DNA of 64,000 nt from NCBI GenBank assembly GCA_964533275.1, contig CAZHJK010000005.1, positions 59,477 through 123,476 of the forward strand. Reading direction: 5' to 3'. A model generated the notes under the pieces. That model did no database searches and was not told the DNA's origin. It saw nothing but the letters and a program-made list of their open reading frames with translations. The translations under genes were made by a program, and so were the position numbers. Below are positions 16,866 to 26,714 of this stretch, one piece after another. Origin of the DNA: CAZHJK01 sp964533275 (GTDB lineage: Bacteria > Bacillota > Clostridia > Eubacteriales > Garciellaceae). Each line of letters starts with the position of its first letter. The stretch's first letter is position 1.

Positions 16866-17993
16866 ATGAAAAAGGACAAAGTAGTTGCAATGCTTTTAGC
16901 GGGAGGGCAGGGCTCCCGACTAAAATTACTGACTAAAAATATAGCGAAGCCTGCTGTGCCCTTTGGGGGAAAATATCGAATTATCGATTTTGCTTTAAGT
17001 AATGCTACTAACTCAGGGATTAGAGATATTGGAATACTTACTCAATACAAGCCCTTTGAATTAAATACACACATTGGTATTGGCGGAACATGGGATTTTG
17101 ATAGAAATACCGGAGGACTAAGAATTCTTCCTCCCTTTATGAGTGAGGATGGGGGTAGATGGTATACAGGGACTGCAAATGCTATCTATGAAAATATTGA
17201 CTTTGTAGATAATCTTGATCCTGAATTTGTGTTGATACTATCAGGGGATCATATCTATAAGATGGATTATAATGAGCTGATAAATAACCATAGATTGAAT
17301 TCCTCGGATGTTACAATAGCTGTAAGAGAGGTTCCATGGGAGCAAGCATCAAGATTTGGCATTGTAAATGTAGACCAGAATCATAGAATCGTGGAGTTTA
17401 GTGAGAAACCCGAAATGCCTAAAAATAATATGGCATCCATGGGCATCTATGTGTTTAATTGGAAAAAACTAAAGTCCTATCTGATCCAGGATGCAAAAAA
17501 TCCAGATTCTGTACATGACTTTGGTAAAAATGTATTACCCCTCATGCTGAGGGAAGGTCTTAAGATGCATGTATATGTATTTAATGGCTATTGGAAGGAT
17601 GTAGGCACGGTAGATAGTTATTGGCAGTCTAACATGGATCTTCTAGATGAGAATAACACCCTTGATCTTTATGATAAAAATTGGCGCATCTATACTAGAA
17701 ATAAAAACTTGCCTCCCCAATATATTGCCAAAGGGTCAGTAGTGAATAATAGCATGATAAATGAGGGTTGTGTTATAGAGGGTGAAGTTCATAATAGTAT
17801 TATATTTTCTGGTGTACATATCCAAAGGGATGCAAAGGTTAGTAATAGTGTCATCTTGTCTAATGCAAGAATATCACCAAATGTTAGAGTAGATCATTGT
17901 GTGGTACTAGAGGATGTCCTTATCCATGAGGGTGTAAAGGTTGGTTCATCTACTAACAAAGATATACTAATCATCGATAAGGATATAGAATAG
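16866..17993 (+). CDS. glgC: glucose-1-phosphate adenylyltransferase catalytic subunit
   Basis: A 375-residue enzyme making ADP-glucose from glucose-1-phosphate and ATP, the committed step of glycogen synthesis. It shows the nucleotide-binding AMLLAGGQGSRL at the start, KPAVPFGGKYRIIDF, the catalytic SGDHIYKMDY, the glucose-binding EFSEKP and a C-terminal left-handed beta-helix of hexapeptide repeats. The frame opens at a TTG at 16842, but AAGGGGGG points to the ATG at 16866. Genes glgC, glgD and glgA follow in order. In low-GC Gram-positives GlgC works with GlgD as a heterotetramer. Confidence 0.95.
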   Translation: MKKDKVVAMLLAGGQGSRLKLLTKNIAKPAVPFGGKYRIIDFALSNATNSGIRDIGILTQYKPFELNTHIGIGGTWDFDRNTGGLRILPPFMSEDGGRWYTGTANAIYENIDFVDNLDPEFVLILSGDHIYKMDYNELINNHRLNSSDVTIAVREVPWEQASRFGIVNVDQNHRIVEFSEKPEMPKNNMASMGIYVFNWKKLKSYLIQDAKNPDSVHDFGKNVLPLMLREGLKMHVYVFNGYWKDVGTVDSYWQSNMDLLDENNTLDLYDKNWRIYTRNKNLPPQYIAKGSVVNNSMINEGCVIEGEVHNSIIFSGVHIQRDAKVSNSVILSNARISPNVRVDHCVVLEDVLIHEGVKVGSSTNKDILIIDKDIE

Positions 17994-18013
17994 GAAATAA
18001 GGGGGTAAGGATT

Positions 18014-19141
18014 ATGGAAAGATGCTTAGGGGTTGTAAGTTATACTAATATGGATAAAGAATTCGGTATTCTTTGTAAAAATCGCTCATCCTATATGCTG
18101 CCCTTTGGTGGAAGATATAGGATTGTAGATTTTGCGCTATCCAATATGGTAAATCACAATATAAGAACGGTTTCGGTATATACTGGTGAAAAGGTCCGAT
18201 CAGCATTGGACCATCTTGGGAACGGGAAGCCATGGGAATTAAATAGAAGGATTAATGGTTTATTTATATTTCCACCCCAATATGATGATGAAAGAAAACC
18301 AATGGGAGATATTTATCAATACCATAAGACCGAGGATTTTTTCCTAAGGGCAAAGGAAGATTATATCTATATAGTCAATCCCAATATCATTGGCAAGTAC
18401 GATCTAACCAGCGCCTTTCGGTATTTTAGAGAAACAGATTCAGATATTACCCTGATTTATAAGGATACTACCTGTAATAATGGTGATAATATCGGTACCC
18501 ATAATATGGTTCTTGATCAGGAGGGTAATTTTAAAAATATTGGTGTAAATCTTGGGACAAAAAATAAATTTAGGATGTTTTTAGATACAGGATTTGTGAA
18601 AAAGAAAGTCTTTCTAGAAATAGTGCGTAAGACCATAGAAACCGGTGAGGACTTAGACTTTAGACAGGCAGTATTAAAGTATAAGGATCAGTATAAAATA
18701 AATGCCTATGAATTTAAAGGACATATTGAAAATATAAGGGATATTAAATCCTATTTTAATTCTAATATGAATTTATTAAATAATGAAATCTTTAAGGAGC
18801 TTTTCTTTGAGGGTGGTCCTATCTATACAAAATCTAAGGATGAGCCCTCCACTTTGTACACTAATGAATCAAGAGTTGAGAATTCATTGATTGCAAATGG
18901 TTGTATTATTAAGGGCAGGGTAGAAAACTCCATTATTTTTAGAGGTGTTAAAATCGGTGAAAATACTGTTGTAAGGAATTCTATTATAATGCAAAAATCC
19001 GAGGTTTTAGAAGAAACTGTATTAGTGGATACCATTTTAGATAAATATGTAAAAATAGGCGAGGGTGTAAATTTAATCGGCTCAAAATCCCTACCCTATA
19101 TCGTAGAAAAAAATGCCGTTGAAGATCGGGAGTGGTGTTAA
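18014..19141 (+). CDS. glgD: glucose-1-phosphate adenylyltransferase regulatory subunit GlgD
   Basis: A 375-residue paralogue of GlgC that lacks the active nucleotide loop: where GlgC has GGQGSRL, this protein has NMDKEFGI near residues 12-19. PFGGRYRIVDFALSN and the C-terminal beta-helix remain. In Bacillus- and Clostridium-type systems GlgD is a non-catalytic partner that raises GlgC activity. It starts 20 bases after glgC behind an AAGGGGGTAAGG site. Its TAA shares its last base with the ATG of glgA. Confidence 0.93.
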   Translation: MERCLGVVSYTNMDKEFGILCKNRSSYMLPFGGRYRIVDFALSNMVNHNIRTVSVYTGEKVRSALDHLGNGKPWELNRRINGLFIFPPQYDDERKPMGDIYQYHKTEDFFLRAKEDYIYIVNPNIIGKYDLTSAFRYFRETDSDITLIYKDTTCNNGDNIGTHNMVLDQEGNFKNIGVNLGTKNKFRMFLDTGFVKKKVFLEIVRKTIETGEDLDFRQAVLKYKDQYKINAYEFKGHIENIRDIKSYFNSNMNLLNNEIFKELFFEGGPIYTKSKDEPSTLYTNESRVENSLIANGCIIKGRVENSIIFRGVKIGENTVVRNSIIMQKSEVLEETVLVDTILDKYVKIGEGVNLIGSKSLPYIVEKNAVEDREWC

Positions 19142-20571
19142 TGAAAATACTATATACAACTGCTGAGGCAGTCCCCTTTATAAAAACAGGGGGGCTAGCG
19201 GATGTAGCAGGCTCCTTGCCCCATGTCATAAAAAAATCAGGACATGATATCCGAGTGGTACTTCCCCTTCATGAAAAGATAGAGGAAAGTTATAAAAAGC
19301 AGATGGTAAAGGTGGGGGAATATTATGTCAAACTAGGCTGGAGAAGGCAGTATGTGGGAGTTTTGATGTTAGAGCATCAGGGAACTAAGTTCTATTTTTT
19401 AGATAATGAGTACTATTTTAAAAGAGAGCAGCCCTATGGGGAATTTGATGATGGAGAAAGATATGCTTACTTTTCTAAGGCTATTGTATCCTTACCTAAG
19501 ATAATAGATTTTAAGCCAGATATTATACATACAAATGATTGGCATACTGGGCTGGTGAATCTTTATATCAAGGATATGGCGTTGGAGGATGAGTACTATA
19601 GGGATATTAAGTCTGTTTTCACCATACATAATTTAAAATATCAGGGAGTTTTTGATTCATCTATTCTGTCGGATGTACTGGGGCTATCCCATGAGTATTT
19701 TCATGATGAGAGTATCAAGTTTTTTGATGCCATCAACTATATGAAGGCAGGGATTGTATATTGTGATGGGTTAAATACTGTATCTAAGACCTATGCCCAG
19801 GAGATTAAGTATGAATTCTTCGGTGAACAATTAGAGGGTATCATCAAAAAGCATGAGGATAAATTAGTGGGCATTGTAAATGGGATTGACATAGATATCT
19901 ATAATCCCTTGACGGATAATAATATAGAGAAGAACTACGATTTTAACAGCCTTGAAAAGAAAAAGCAAAACAAAGAAGCCCTGCAGAAGCTTTATAATTT
20001 AGAAATCAAAGAGGATCGACCCTTAGTAACCATGATTACCAGGCTGACTTCAATGAAGGGAATTGATCTAATAAAGCATGTCTTAGATGAAATCCTTCAG
20101 GAGGAGCTTCAATTAATCATCCTTGGAACTGGAGAAAAAGAGTATGAGGACTTATTTAGACACTATGAAAGGCTATACCCAGATAAGCTTAGGGCTAGGC
20201 TATATTTTAGCGAAGGGGAAGCCCACATGATCTATGCAGGTGGGGACATATTCCTAATGCCTTCAATGATAGAACCCTGTGGCATATCCCAGCTAATCGC
20301 ATTGAAATATGGAGCCATACCCATTGTTAGAGAAACAGGTGGATTAAAGGATACAATCCATCCCTATAATAAATATACCAAGGAAGGGAACGGATTCTCA
20401 TTTAAAAACTATAATGCCCATGAGCTATTATACACCCTTAAACATGCATTAGAGTTATATAAAAATGACAGGAATACATGGGAACTTTTAATGAAAAGAG
20501 GAATGGAATCTAAAAATGATTGGGACACTTCCTCCTTAGAATACATAAAATTATACCAAAGTCTTAATTAA
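19141..20571 (+). CDS. glgA: glycogen synthase (ADP-glucose, GT5)
   Basis: A 476-residue GT5 glycosyltransferase extending alpha-1,4-glucan chains from ADP-glucose. It has the N-terminal KTGGLADVAGSLP substrate loop (about 15-27), HTNDWHTGL, and the C-terminal catalytic region PSMIEPCGISQLIALKYG, read in parts, containing the conserved E and the following RETGGL. Two upstream GTG codons are in frame, but the ATG at 19141 overlaps the glgD stop by one base and is served by GGGAG, so it is preferred. Length is typical. Confidence 0.94.
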   Translation: MKILYTTAEAVPFIKTGGLADVAGSLPHVIKKSGHDIRVVLPLHEKIEESYKKQMVKVGEYYVKLGWRRQYVGVLMLEHQGTKFYFLDNEYYFKREQPYGEFDDGERYAYFSKAIVSLPKIIDFKPDIIHTNDWHTGLVNLYIKDMALEDEYYRDIKSVFTIHNLKYQGVFDSSILSDVLGLSHEYFHDESIKFFDAINYMKAGIVYCDGLNTVSKTYAQEIKYEFFGEQLEGIIKKHEDKLVGIVNGIDIDIYNPLTDNNIEKNYDFNSLEKKKQNKEALQKLYNLEIKEDRPLVTMITRLTSMKGIDLIKHVLDEILQEELQLIILGTGEKEYEDLFRHYERLYPDKLRARLYFSEGEAHMIYAGGDIFLMPSMIEPCGISQLIALKYGAIPIVRETGGLKDTIHPYNKYTKEGNGFSFKNYNAHELLYTLKHALELYKNDRNTWELLMKRGMESKNDWDTSSLEYIKLYQSLN

Positions 20572-20587
20572 AATTAGAGGTGGATAA

Positions 20588-23011
20588 ATGTTAGACTTAA
20601 ATAGAAGAAACTTCAAGTATCATTTAAAGAGAGTATTGTTAGGGACTGCTGGCAGGGGGCTTCATGAAGCCACAGATTATGATATTTATATAGCACTAGG
20701 AGGACTTTTAAAGGAAATAATCGGAGAGAAGTGGGCAAGAAGAAAGGATAGGATAGAAAGCAGCAAAGCAAAACAGATGTATTATCTTTCTATGGAATAT
20801 CTGACCGGACCCTTTACCAAACAATATTTAAAGTATTTAGATCTCTACGAGATTTTTGAGGAAGGGTTTGATGACCTGGGAATTTCCCTTGAGAAAATAT
20901 TAGAGAATGAGCAAGAACCAGCCTTAGGGAATGGTGGTTTAGGTAGACTTGCCGCAGCATTTATGGATTCCCTATCCTCTCTTCAACTACCGGGACATGG
21001 TTATGGACTGCGTTATGAGAGGGGGCTGTTTAAACAGAAGATAAGCGATGGACAACAGATAGAAAAACCTGATTATTGGTTAAAGCAGCAAAATATTTGG
21101 GAATATGAGAGAAAAAACATAGTCTATGAAGTAAAGATGGGTGGGCGTGTAGATATAAACAAAGAAGGAGAAAACCTCATATTTACCCATAGGGAATATG
21201 AAAGTATTAATGCAGTAGCCTATGATATCCCAATAATAGGGTATAAAAATGAATGCATCAATACCCTGCGTCTCTGGGAAGCTAGGAGTATTGGGGATGT
21301 TGATTTTACTGCCTTTTCTGCGGGGGATTTTCAATCATCTTTTAGGGATATAAATTCCGTCAAAAGCATAACCCAATTTCTTTATCCCAATGACAATCAT
21401 TGGGAGGGAAAAAAGTTAAGGTTAAAGCAGGAGTACTTTTTGGTATCTGCCAGTATTCAAGACATTTATCATAAGTTTAAAACCTTAGAAGTTCCTATAG
21501 AAGAATTTCATAAGTATTTCACCATTCACATTAACGATACTCATCCAGCTTTGGCTATCCCAGAATTAATGAGGATACTATTAGATGAGGAAGGCCTACA
21601 ATGGGAAAAGGCATGGGAGATTGTTAAAAGGACCTTTGCTTTTACAAACCATACTATTTTAAGTGAAGCCATGGAGAAATGGGATATAAATTTATATAAC
21701 GAAGTACTTCCAAGGATATATTTGATTACCGTTGAAATTAACCATCGATTTATGTATGAAGTTAAGGAAGAGAAAAAAATAGTATCTACAGACCAACTAC
21801 AGAAATATTCAATCATTGAAAAGGATTGGATAAAAATGCTAAATCTATCCATAGTAGGAAGCTATAGTATTAATGGAGTAGCCCAGCTTCATACCGAGAT
21901 TCTAAAGGAACGGGAGCTAAACCACTTTTATCGCATCTACCCTGAAAAATTTAACAATAAGACCAATGGTATTGTGCATAGGAAGTGGCTGCTAGATGCC
22001 AATCCAAGACTTTCAAAGATGATTGAAAAAAGAATTGGCCCAGGCTTTATTAATCATTCAGAGAGCTTAAAGGACCTCCTGAAATTCAGGAAGGATGATG
22101 CCACTTTAAATGAACTATTTACCATAAAGCATGAAAATAAGGTAAAATTGGCCCAGTGGGTCTATCAAGAGCAGGGCATCATCCTTAATCCCTATTCCAT
22201 ATTTGATATCCATATTAAGAGGATTCATGAGTACAAAAGGCAGCTATTAAATGTGCTACACATTATATACCTATATTATTCCTTAAAGGAAAATAGGAAT
22301 TTAGATATTACTCCCCGGACCTTCTTTTTCGCAGGCAAGGCAGCTCCTGGATATTATATAGCCAAGGAGATCATTCGATTAATTAACACAGTGGCAGAGC
22401 TAATTAATAATGATATAGCTATTAAGGAAAAGCTTAAGATAGTATTTGTTGAGGATTATAATGTATCAAAGGCAATGGAGTTAATTCCTGCAGCCGATGT
22501 ATCAGAACAAATTTCTACGACTACAAAGGAAGCTTCCGGTACGGGGAATATGAAGTTTATGATGAATGGAGCTATAACCCTTGCCACCTTAGATGGGGCA
22601 AATGTTGAAATAGCAAGGGAAGTAGGAGAAGACAATATCATCATATTTGGACTAAAGGATACGGAGGTTTATGAATACTATAATAATAATAGTTACAATA
22701 GTGAGAGGATATACAACGAAAATCCCATAATTAAAAATACCTTAGGTAAACTTATTGATGGCAGTTTGGTAAGCAATGGCAGGGATTTTAGAGATGTATT
22801 TGATCTTTTGATAAAGCATAATGACAATTACTTTGTATTAAAGGATTTTGAAGGATACTTAAGAGCACAGGAAAAGATAGGAAATTTATATAGAGATAAG
22901 CTAAGTTGGCAAGAGATGAGTTTAGTTAATATAGCAAAATCAGGATTATTTTCATCTGATAATACCATACAAAAATATGCCGATGAAATATGGCATATAA
23001 AGCCAGTATAG
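20588..23011 (+). CDS. glgP: glycogen/starch/alpha-glucan phosphorylase (GT35)
   Basis: An 807-residue PLP-dependent phosphorylase releasing glucose-1-phosphate from glycogen ends. Landmarks are QEPALGNGGLGRLAAAF, read in parts (about 109-124), the NDTHPALAIPELMR catalytic segment and the PLP lysine Lys656 in ASGTGNMKFMMNGA. The LDGANVEI end follows. Length is normal. It starts 16 bases after glgA at AGAGGTGG, and a 14-base gap leads to pulA. The operon therefore contains both synthesis and breakdown genes. Confidence 0.95.
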   Translation: MLDLNRRNFKYHLKRVLLGTAGRGLHEATDYDIYIALGGLLKEIIGEKWARRKDRIESSKAKQMYYLSMEYLTGPFTKQYLKYLDLYEIFEEGFDDLGISLEKILENEQEPALGNGGLGRLAAAFMDSLSSLQLPGHGYGLRYERGLFKQKISDGQQIEKPDYWLKQQNIWEYERKNIVYEVKMGGRVDINKEGENLIFTHREYESINAVAYDIPIIGYKNECINTLRLWEARSIGDVDFTAFSAGDFQSSFRDINSVKSITQFLYPNDNHWEGKKLRLKQEYFLVSASIQDIYHKFKTLEVPIEEFHKYFTIHINDTHPALAIPELMRILLDEEGLQWEKAWEIVKRTFAFTNHTILSEAMEKWDINLYNEVLPRIYLITVEINHRFMYEVKEEKKIVSTDQLQKYSIIEKDWIKMLNLSIVGSYSINGVAQLHTEILKERELNHFYRIYPEKFNNKTNGIVHRKWLLDANPRLSKMIEKRIGPGFINHSESLKDLLKFRKDDATLNELFTIKHENKVKLAQWVYQEQGIILNPYSIFDIHIKRIHEYKRQLLNVLHIIYLYYSLKENRNLDITPRTFFFAGKAAPGYYIAKEIIRLINTVAELINNDIAIKEKLKIVFVEDYNVSKAMELIPAADVSEQISTTTKEASGTGNMKFMMNGAITLATLDGANVEIAREVGEDNIIIFGLKDTEVYEYYNNNSYNSERIYNENPIIKNTLGKLIDGSLVSNGRDFRDVFDLLIKHNDNYFVLKDFEGYLRAQEKIGNLYRDKLSWQEMSLVNIAKSGLFSSDNTIQKYADEIWHIKPV

Positions 23012-23025
23012 GGGGAGATAGGATA

Positions 23026-24936
23026 ATGGCTGTTATCAATGGCTGGCTGGGCAATTCGTATAGTCCAGAGAGCACCAGATTTAAGGTATGGGCACCCTAT
23101 AGGGATAAGATAGAGCTGATGCTTTATCAAGATCCCCAAGGAGTATTTCGTAGAAAATATAAAATGGATAAGGATGACAAAGGGGTACACCATGTAACTA
23201 TTTCTGGAGATCTAAAGGGTATGTACTATACATACCTAATTGATCAAAAGTATGAGATAACCGACCCCTACGCTGTTGCTTCATCATTAAATAGTACAAG
23301 AAGTGCTATTATAGATTTAAAGGACACCAATCCAGAGGGATGGGAGAGCCATAGGATTCCTCAAGGGGAAGAAGATTTATGTAAAGGGGTTATCTACGAA
23401 CTGCACATAAAGGATTTTACCTTTGATAAAAGCTCGGGGGTCAAAGACCGGGGAAAGTATTTGGGAATGGTGGAGAAAGGGACGAATTATAATGGGCATT
23501 CCACAGGCATAGACCATTTAATAGAGCTGGGAGTCACCCATGTCCAATTAATGCCGGTATTTGATTTCTTGACGGTAAATGAAGAGGAAAGGGCTTTTCA
23601 TAGGAATGAAAGCTATAATTGGGGCTATGATCCTGAGCACTATAATATTCCAGAGGGATCCTATTCAACCAATCCTTCTAGTCCAACCTCTAGAATTAAA
23701 GAGCTAAAGAGCTTGATTATGGGACTGCACCAGGCGGGTATAAAGGTTATCATGGATGTGGTGTATAACCATACATATCGTAGTGTGGATTCGAACTTTA
23801 ATATACTTTATCCGGGCTATTACTATAGGATGAAGGAGGATGGAACATTTTCTGACGGATCAGGATGTGGGAATGAACTTGCCACTGAAAATCCTATGGT
23901 AAGGAAGTTTATTATAGATTCATTAAAATTCTGGGTTGAGGAATATAAAATCGATGGATTTCGATTCGATCTTATGGCACTTATTAATGTAGATACAGTT
24001 AAAGAGATTAAAGATGAATTAAATAGGAACTATGGGGATATCATTTTATATGGTGAGCCCTGGACCGCTGGAAGCACCATACTACCCTCGGATAAGACAA
24101 CAACAAAGGGAACCCAGAAGGGAAAGGGATTTGCCCTATTTAATGATGATTTTAGAAATGCAATAAAGGGTGATAATAATGGGTATACAAAAGGCTTTTC
24201 CCAAGGGGATAATCAATCCATGCTGGCAGTTGAAACAGGATTAATTGGATCCATAAACTATGATAATGAGCATATGGGTTTTACCAATCAAGCAAGTGAA
24301 ACCATAAACTATATAAACTCCCATGATAATCTAATACTATATGACAAGATGAAAAAGGTGTTTCCTTCGGAAAATGAGGAAGAACTTGTAAGATATAACA
24401 AATTTGCCATGGGAATTTTATTTACTTCCCAAGGAATTCCACTTATCCATGCAGGAAATGAATTTTTAAGGAGTAAGCAAATGCAGTGTAATACCTATAA
24501 TCTACCTCTAACTGTAAATGCAGTGGATTGGAGGCTAAAGGAAAGAAACTTCAGATTTTTTAATTATATGAAGGATCTTATTTTTATAAAGAAGAAATAT
24601 GAAGAATTCGCTCTAAAGCTGCCGGATGAAATAAAGCAAAGGGTAAAATTTTTATATATGAAGGAGCAGGGAAATTTAATAGCCTATACTATTAAATCCA
24701 AAGAAAATAAATATCTGCTCATTATTCATAATGGAAACCCCAAGGACTTTACCATAGCGGCTTCCAGTATTAGAGACCATATACAAGAAAAATATTCTGA
24801 AAACATAAAAGAGCTATCTTTAAAACGATTGTTTGATATAAATGGCTTAGTACTTAATGGAGGAAAGCAATTGGTGAATAATAAAGTTAATATTGAAGGC
24901 ATCAGTAGTTCAATAGTAGAAGTTTCCTATAAATAA
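23026..24936 (+). CDS. pulA: type I pullulanase (glycogen debranching, GH13_14)
   Basis: A 636-residue debranching enzyme that hydrolyses alpha-1,6 linkages. An N-terminal CBM48-like domain (about 1-95; STRFKVWAPYRDKIEL) is followed by the GH13 barrel with the pullulanase signature YNWGYDPEHYN, DVVYNHTY, the nucleophile Asp315 (FRFDLMAL), the acid Glu344 (GEPW) and NSHDN. There is no signal peptide, so it acts inside the cell, as expected for glycogen turnover. The frame opens upstream at 22990, but GGGGGAG before the ATG at 23026 decides the start. It is the last gene of the glycogen operon. Confidence 0.92.
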   Translation: MAVINGWLGNSYSPESTRFKVWAPYRDKIELMLYQDPQGVFRRKYKMDKDDKGVHHVTISGDLKGMYYTYLIDQKYEITDPYAVASSLNSTRSAIIDLKDTNPEGWESHRIPQGEEDLCKGVIYELHIKDFTFDKSSGVKDRGKYLGMVEKGTNYNGHSTGIDHLIELGVTHVQLMPVFDFLTVNEEERAFHRNESYNWGYDPEHYNIPEGSYSTNPSSPTSRIKELKSLIMGLHQAGIKVIMDVVYNHTYRSVDSNFNILYPGYYYRMKEDGTFSDGSGCGNELATENPMVRKFIIDSLKFWVEEYKIDGFRFDLMALINVDTVKEIKDELNRNYGDIILYGEPWTAGSTILPSDKTTTKGTQKGKGFALFNDDFRNAIKGDNNGYTKGFSQGDNQSMLAVETGLIGSINYDNEHMGFTNQASETINYINSHDNLILYDKMKKVFPSENEEELVRYNKFAMGILFTSQGIPLIHAGNEFLRSKQMQCNTYNLPLTVNAVDWRLKERNFRFFNYMKDLIFIKKKYEEFALKLPDEIKQRVKFLYMKEQGNLIAYTIKSKENKYLLIIHNGNPKDFTIAASSIRDHIQEKYSENIKELSLKRLFDINGLVLNGGKQLVNNKVNIEGISSSIVEVSYK

Positions 24937-24945
24937 AAAAGTGAG

Positions 24946-24980
24946 GTCCCTACTCCACAGTGTCATAGGGACATTTTCTA
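24946..24980 (+). terminator. terminator of the glycogen operon
   Basis: GTCCCTA (24946-24952) pairs with TAGGGAC (24966-24972), followed by ATTTTCTA. It is a short stem with a 13-base loop, 10 bases after the pulA stop. Confidence 0.6.
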
Positions 24981-25076
24981 AATCTACTATCGGCAGGGTT
25001 TCTTCATCAGAAATGATTATGTTATAATTATCTCATACATTTTATTGGCTGTATTTATCAAAGTGAGGTGGCATCT

Positions 25077-25184
25077 ATGCCTGAAAAAATACATAGTCAC
25101 AGATGGATATCCCTGCAAGAAGTTTGTGACTTTCTTGATGTGAAAAAAGGCGGAACCTCGGATGAGCGGGAGGTTATAAAATGA
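25077..25184 (+). pseudogene. internally deleted excisionase/MerR-type HTH protein
   Basis: A 35-codon frame starts MPEKIHSHRWISLQEVCDF, like the first helix of excisionase-family HTH proteins (typically W-I-S-x-x-E-x-x-x-Y-L-G-V). It then jumps straight to VKKGGTSDEREVIK, which resembles the last residues of that family. The recognition helix and wing are missing, consistent with an in-frame internal deletion. It has its own AGGTG site, and its TGA overlaps the ATG of the next gene (ATGA), so it may still serve as a coupling leader. The family call rests on pattern only. Confidence 0.52.
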
Positions 25185-26599
25185 ACGGATTTAAGACTAT
25201 AAATGCCCGCAGGTTTTCTGTTGCCGGATTTACATTTCTCTTTGCCTATATTCTGTCATTCCTGTTTGAGGGACAGGTGCTGTATAGCCTGTTGGATCTG
25301 CGTGGAACAGATGCTTCCGGTTACATACTAGCTGCTATCATCGCACATTTTGCAGGGCTTTTTACCTGCGGCATGTTTGTCAAATTTCAGGTGGTCGCCA
25401 AAAACATGATGCTCGGCGGTATGGGCTTATGTTTAGCCGCTACTGTCCCCTTCTTTTTTGCTCCCTCCTCTCTATGGTTGGGCGGACTGATTGTCAGCGG
25501 ATACTTTAGCGGATGCGCGGTGGCAGCATGGGGATTTTTCCTTAGAGCCTTTACTCCCAAGAACGAGCGCATTAAATCCTGCGCTGATGTTCTGATTTAT
25601 TCCAATCTGTTGATGATTGCAGTCAACATAGTCGCCATGAACCGGTGGCCGTTTATCGGGCTTGGTCTCTCTATGCTTTATCTTGTGATCGGTATGGTCT
25701 TCATTTGGATGTTGCCTGTGGAGTCGGAGAATGAGCAGAACAAAACATTTAAAAATAAGATACATGGTGGCATTAAAAAACCGCTCATGTTGTTGTGTCT
25801 TTTTGTCTTTATCATAACAATTAATTCCGGCCTGATGTATCAGGTCATCAACCCTGCCTTTGAGCATTTGACGGGGCTGGTGAGTTGGTATTGGGCCGTG
25901 CCTTATATCGTAGCGCTCGCTATTATGAGAAATCTGCCCATGAAAGCGAAGCGTTCCAGAATTTTGTATATCGGAATGGCAATGATTATAGGAGCGTTCA
26001 TCAGCTTTATGCTGCTGGGGAGAAACACTTTTGACTATCTGATTGTGGATACGCTGATGCTCGGCGCTTGCGGTATATTTGATCTGTTTTGGTGGAGCAT
26101 CCTTGGAGAAATGCTGGATTATAGCGATAACCCGGCACAAACCTTTGGCATCGGTCTTTCCGCCAATGTATTCGGCGTCCTTTGCGGAGGCGTCCTGGGA
26201 ATGGCCGTAACATCCATTGGGCTTCCCGGTGCGGAGGTGGCGGTGATTGCCCTTACTGTGGTTTGCGTTACACTGGTTATGCTGCCGCCGCTGAATCATC
26301 AGCTTGTTTTACTTCTGAAAAACCATACCTACCTAGCCGCTTATGACAATATGAGTCAGTCACAGCAAACGGACATTGTCCGCCAAATTAAAACTCTTAA
26401 CCCGCTGACCGTCCGGGAGCAGGAGGTATTGAAGCTAATCCTTTCAGGCAAATCCAATCGCGAAATAGCCGGGGCTTTGTTTATCAGTGAGAGTACTGTA
26501 AAAACACATGCAAGGAACATTTTTTCAAAATATGATGTAGGTAGTCGTGCAGAACTCATCAGCACCCTGCTGAAGAATCAAAGGGTTAAAACCACATAA
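25181..26599 (+). CDS. LuxR-type regulator with an N-terminal multi-helix membrane domain
   Basis: A 472-residue protein with about 12 hydrophobic segments over residues 10-385 in an MFS-like arrangement, and a C-terminal LuxR/GerE DNA-binding domain (about 400-465). The latter contains LTVREQEVLKLILSGKSN, REIAGALFISESTVKTHARN and FSKYDVGSRAEL. Such membrane-tethered regulators are common in Coriobacteriia and some Clostridia and are thought to sense a ligand through the transporter-like part. It is translated from GGGAGG and overlaps the HTH remnant. It ends before a strong terminator and probably governs the downstream island operon, which is inferred from position only. Confidence 0.85.
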   Translation: MNGFKTINARRFSVAGFTFLFAYILSFLFEGQVLYSLLDLRGTDASGYILAAIIAHFAGLFTCGMFVKFQVVAKNMMLGGMGLCLAATVPFFFAPSSLWLGGLIVSGYFSGCAVAAWGFFLRAFTPKNERIKSCADVLIYSNLLMIAVNIVAMNRWPFIGLGLSMLYLVIGMVFIWMLPVESENEQNKTFKNKIHGGIKKPLMLLCLFVFIITINSGLMYQVINPAFEHLTGLVSWYWAVPYIVALAIMRNLPMKAKRSRILYIGMAMIIGAFISFMLLGRNTFDYLIVDTLMLGACGIFDLFWWSILGEMLDYSDNPAQTFGIGLSANVFGVLCGGVLGMAVTSIGLPGAEVAVIALTVVCVTLVMLPPLNHQLVLLLKNHTYLAAYDNMSQSQQTDIVRQIKTLNPLTVREQEVLKLILSGKSNREIAGALFISESTVKTHARNIFSKYDVGSRAELISTLLKNQRVKTT

Positions 26600-26615
26600 A
26601 TACAGCGTTTAACTG

Positions 26616-26648
26616 GCCTCTCATACTAAAGTATGAGGGGCTTTTTTC
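26616..26648 (+). terminator. strong intrinsic terminator after the LuxR-type gene
   Basis: An 11-bp stem, GCCTCTCATAC (26616-26626) with GTATGAGGGGC (26631-26641), has one G-T pair, a TAAA loop and a run of six T. It separates the regulator from the following operon, which must have its own promoter in the 26650-26705 stretch. Confidence 0.9.
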
Positions 26649-26714
26649 TGCAAATTCATCCTTTTGAACGATGCTTTTTCAGGCATCTTTCCTTAAAATT
26701 TATATGGAGGAGGT

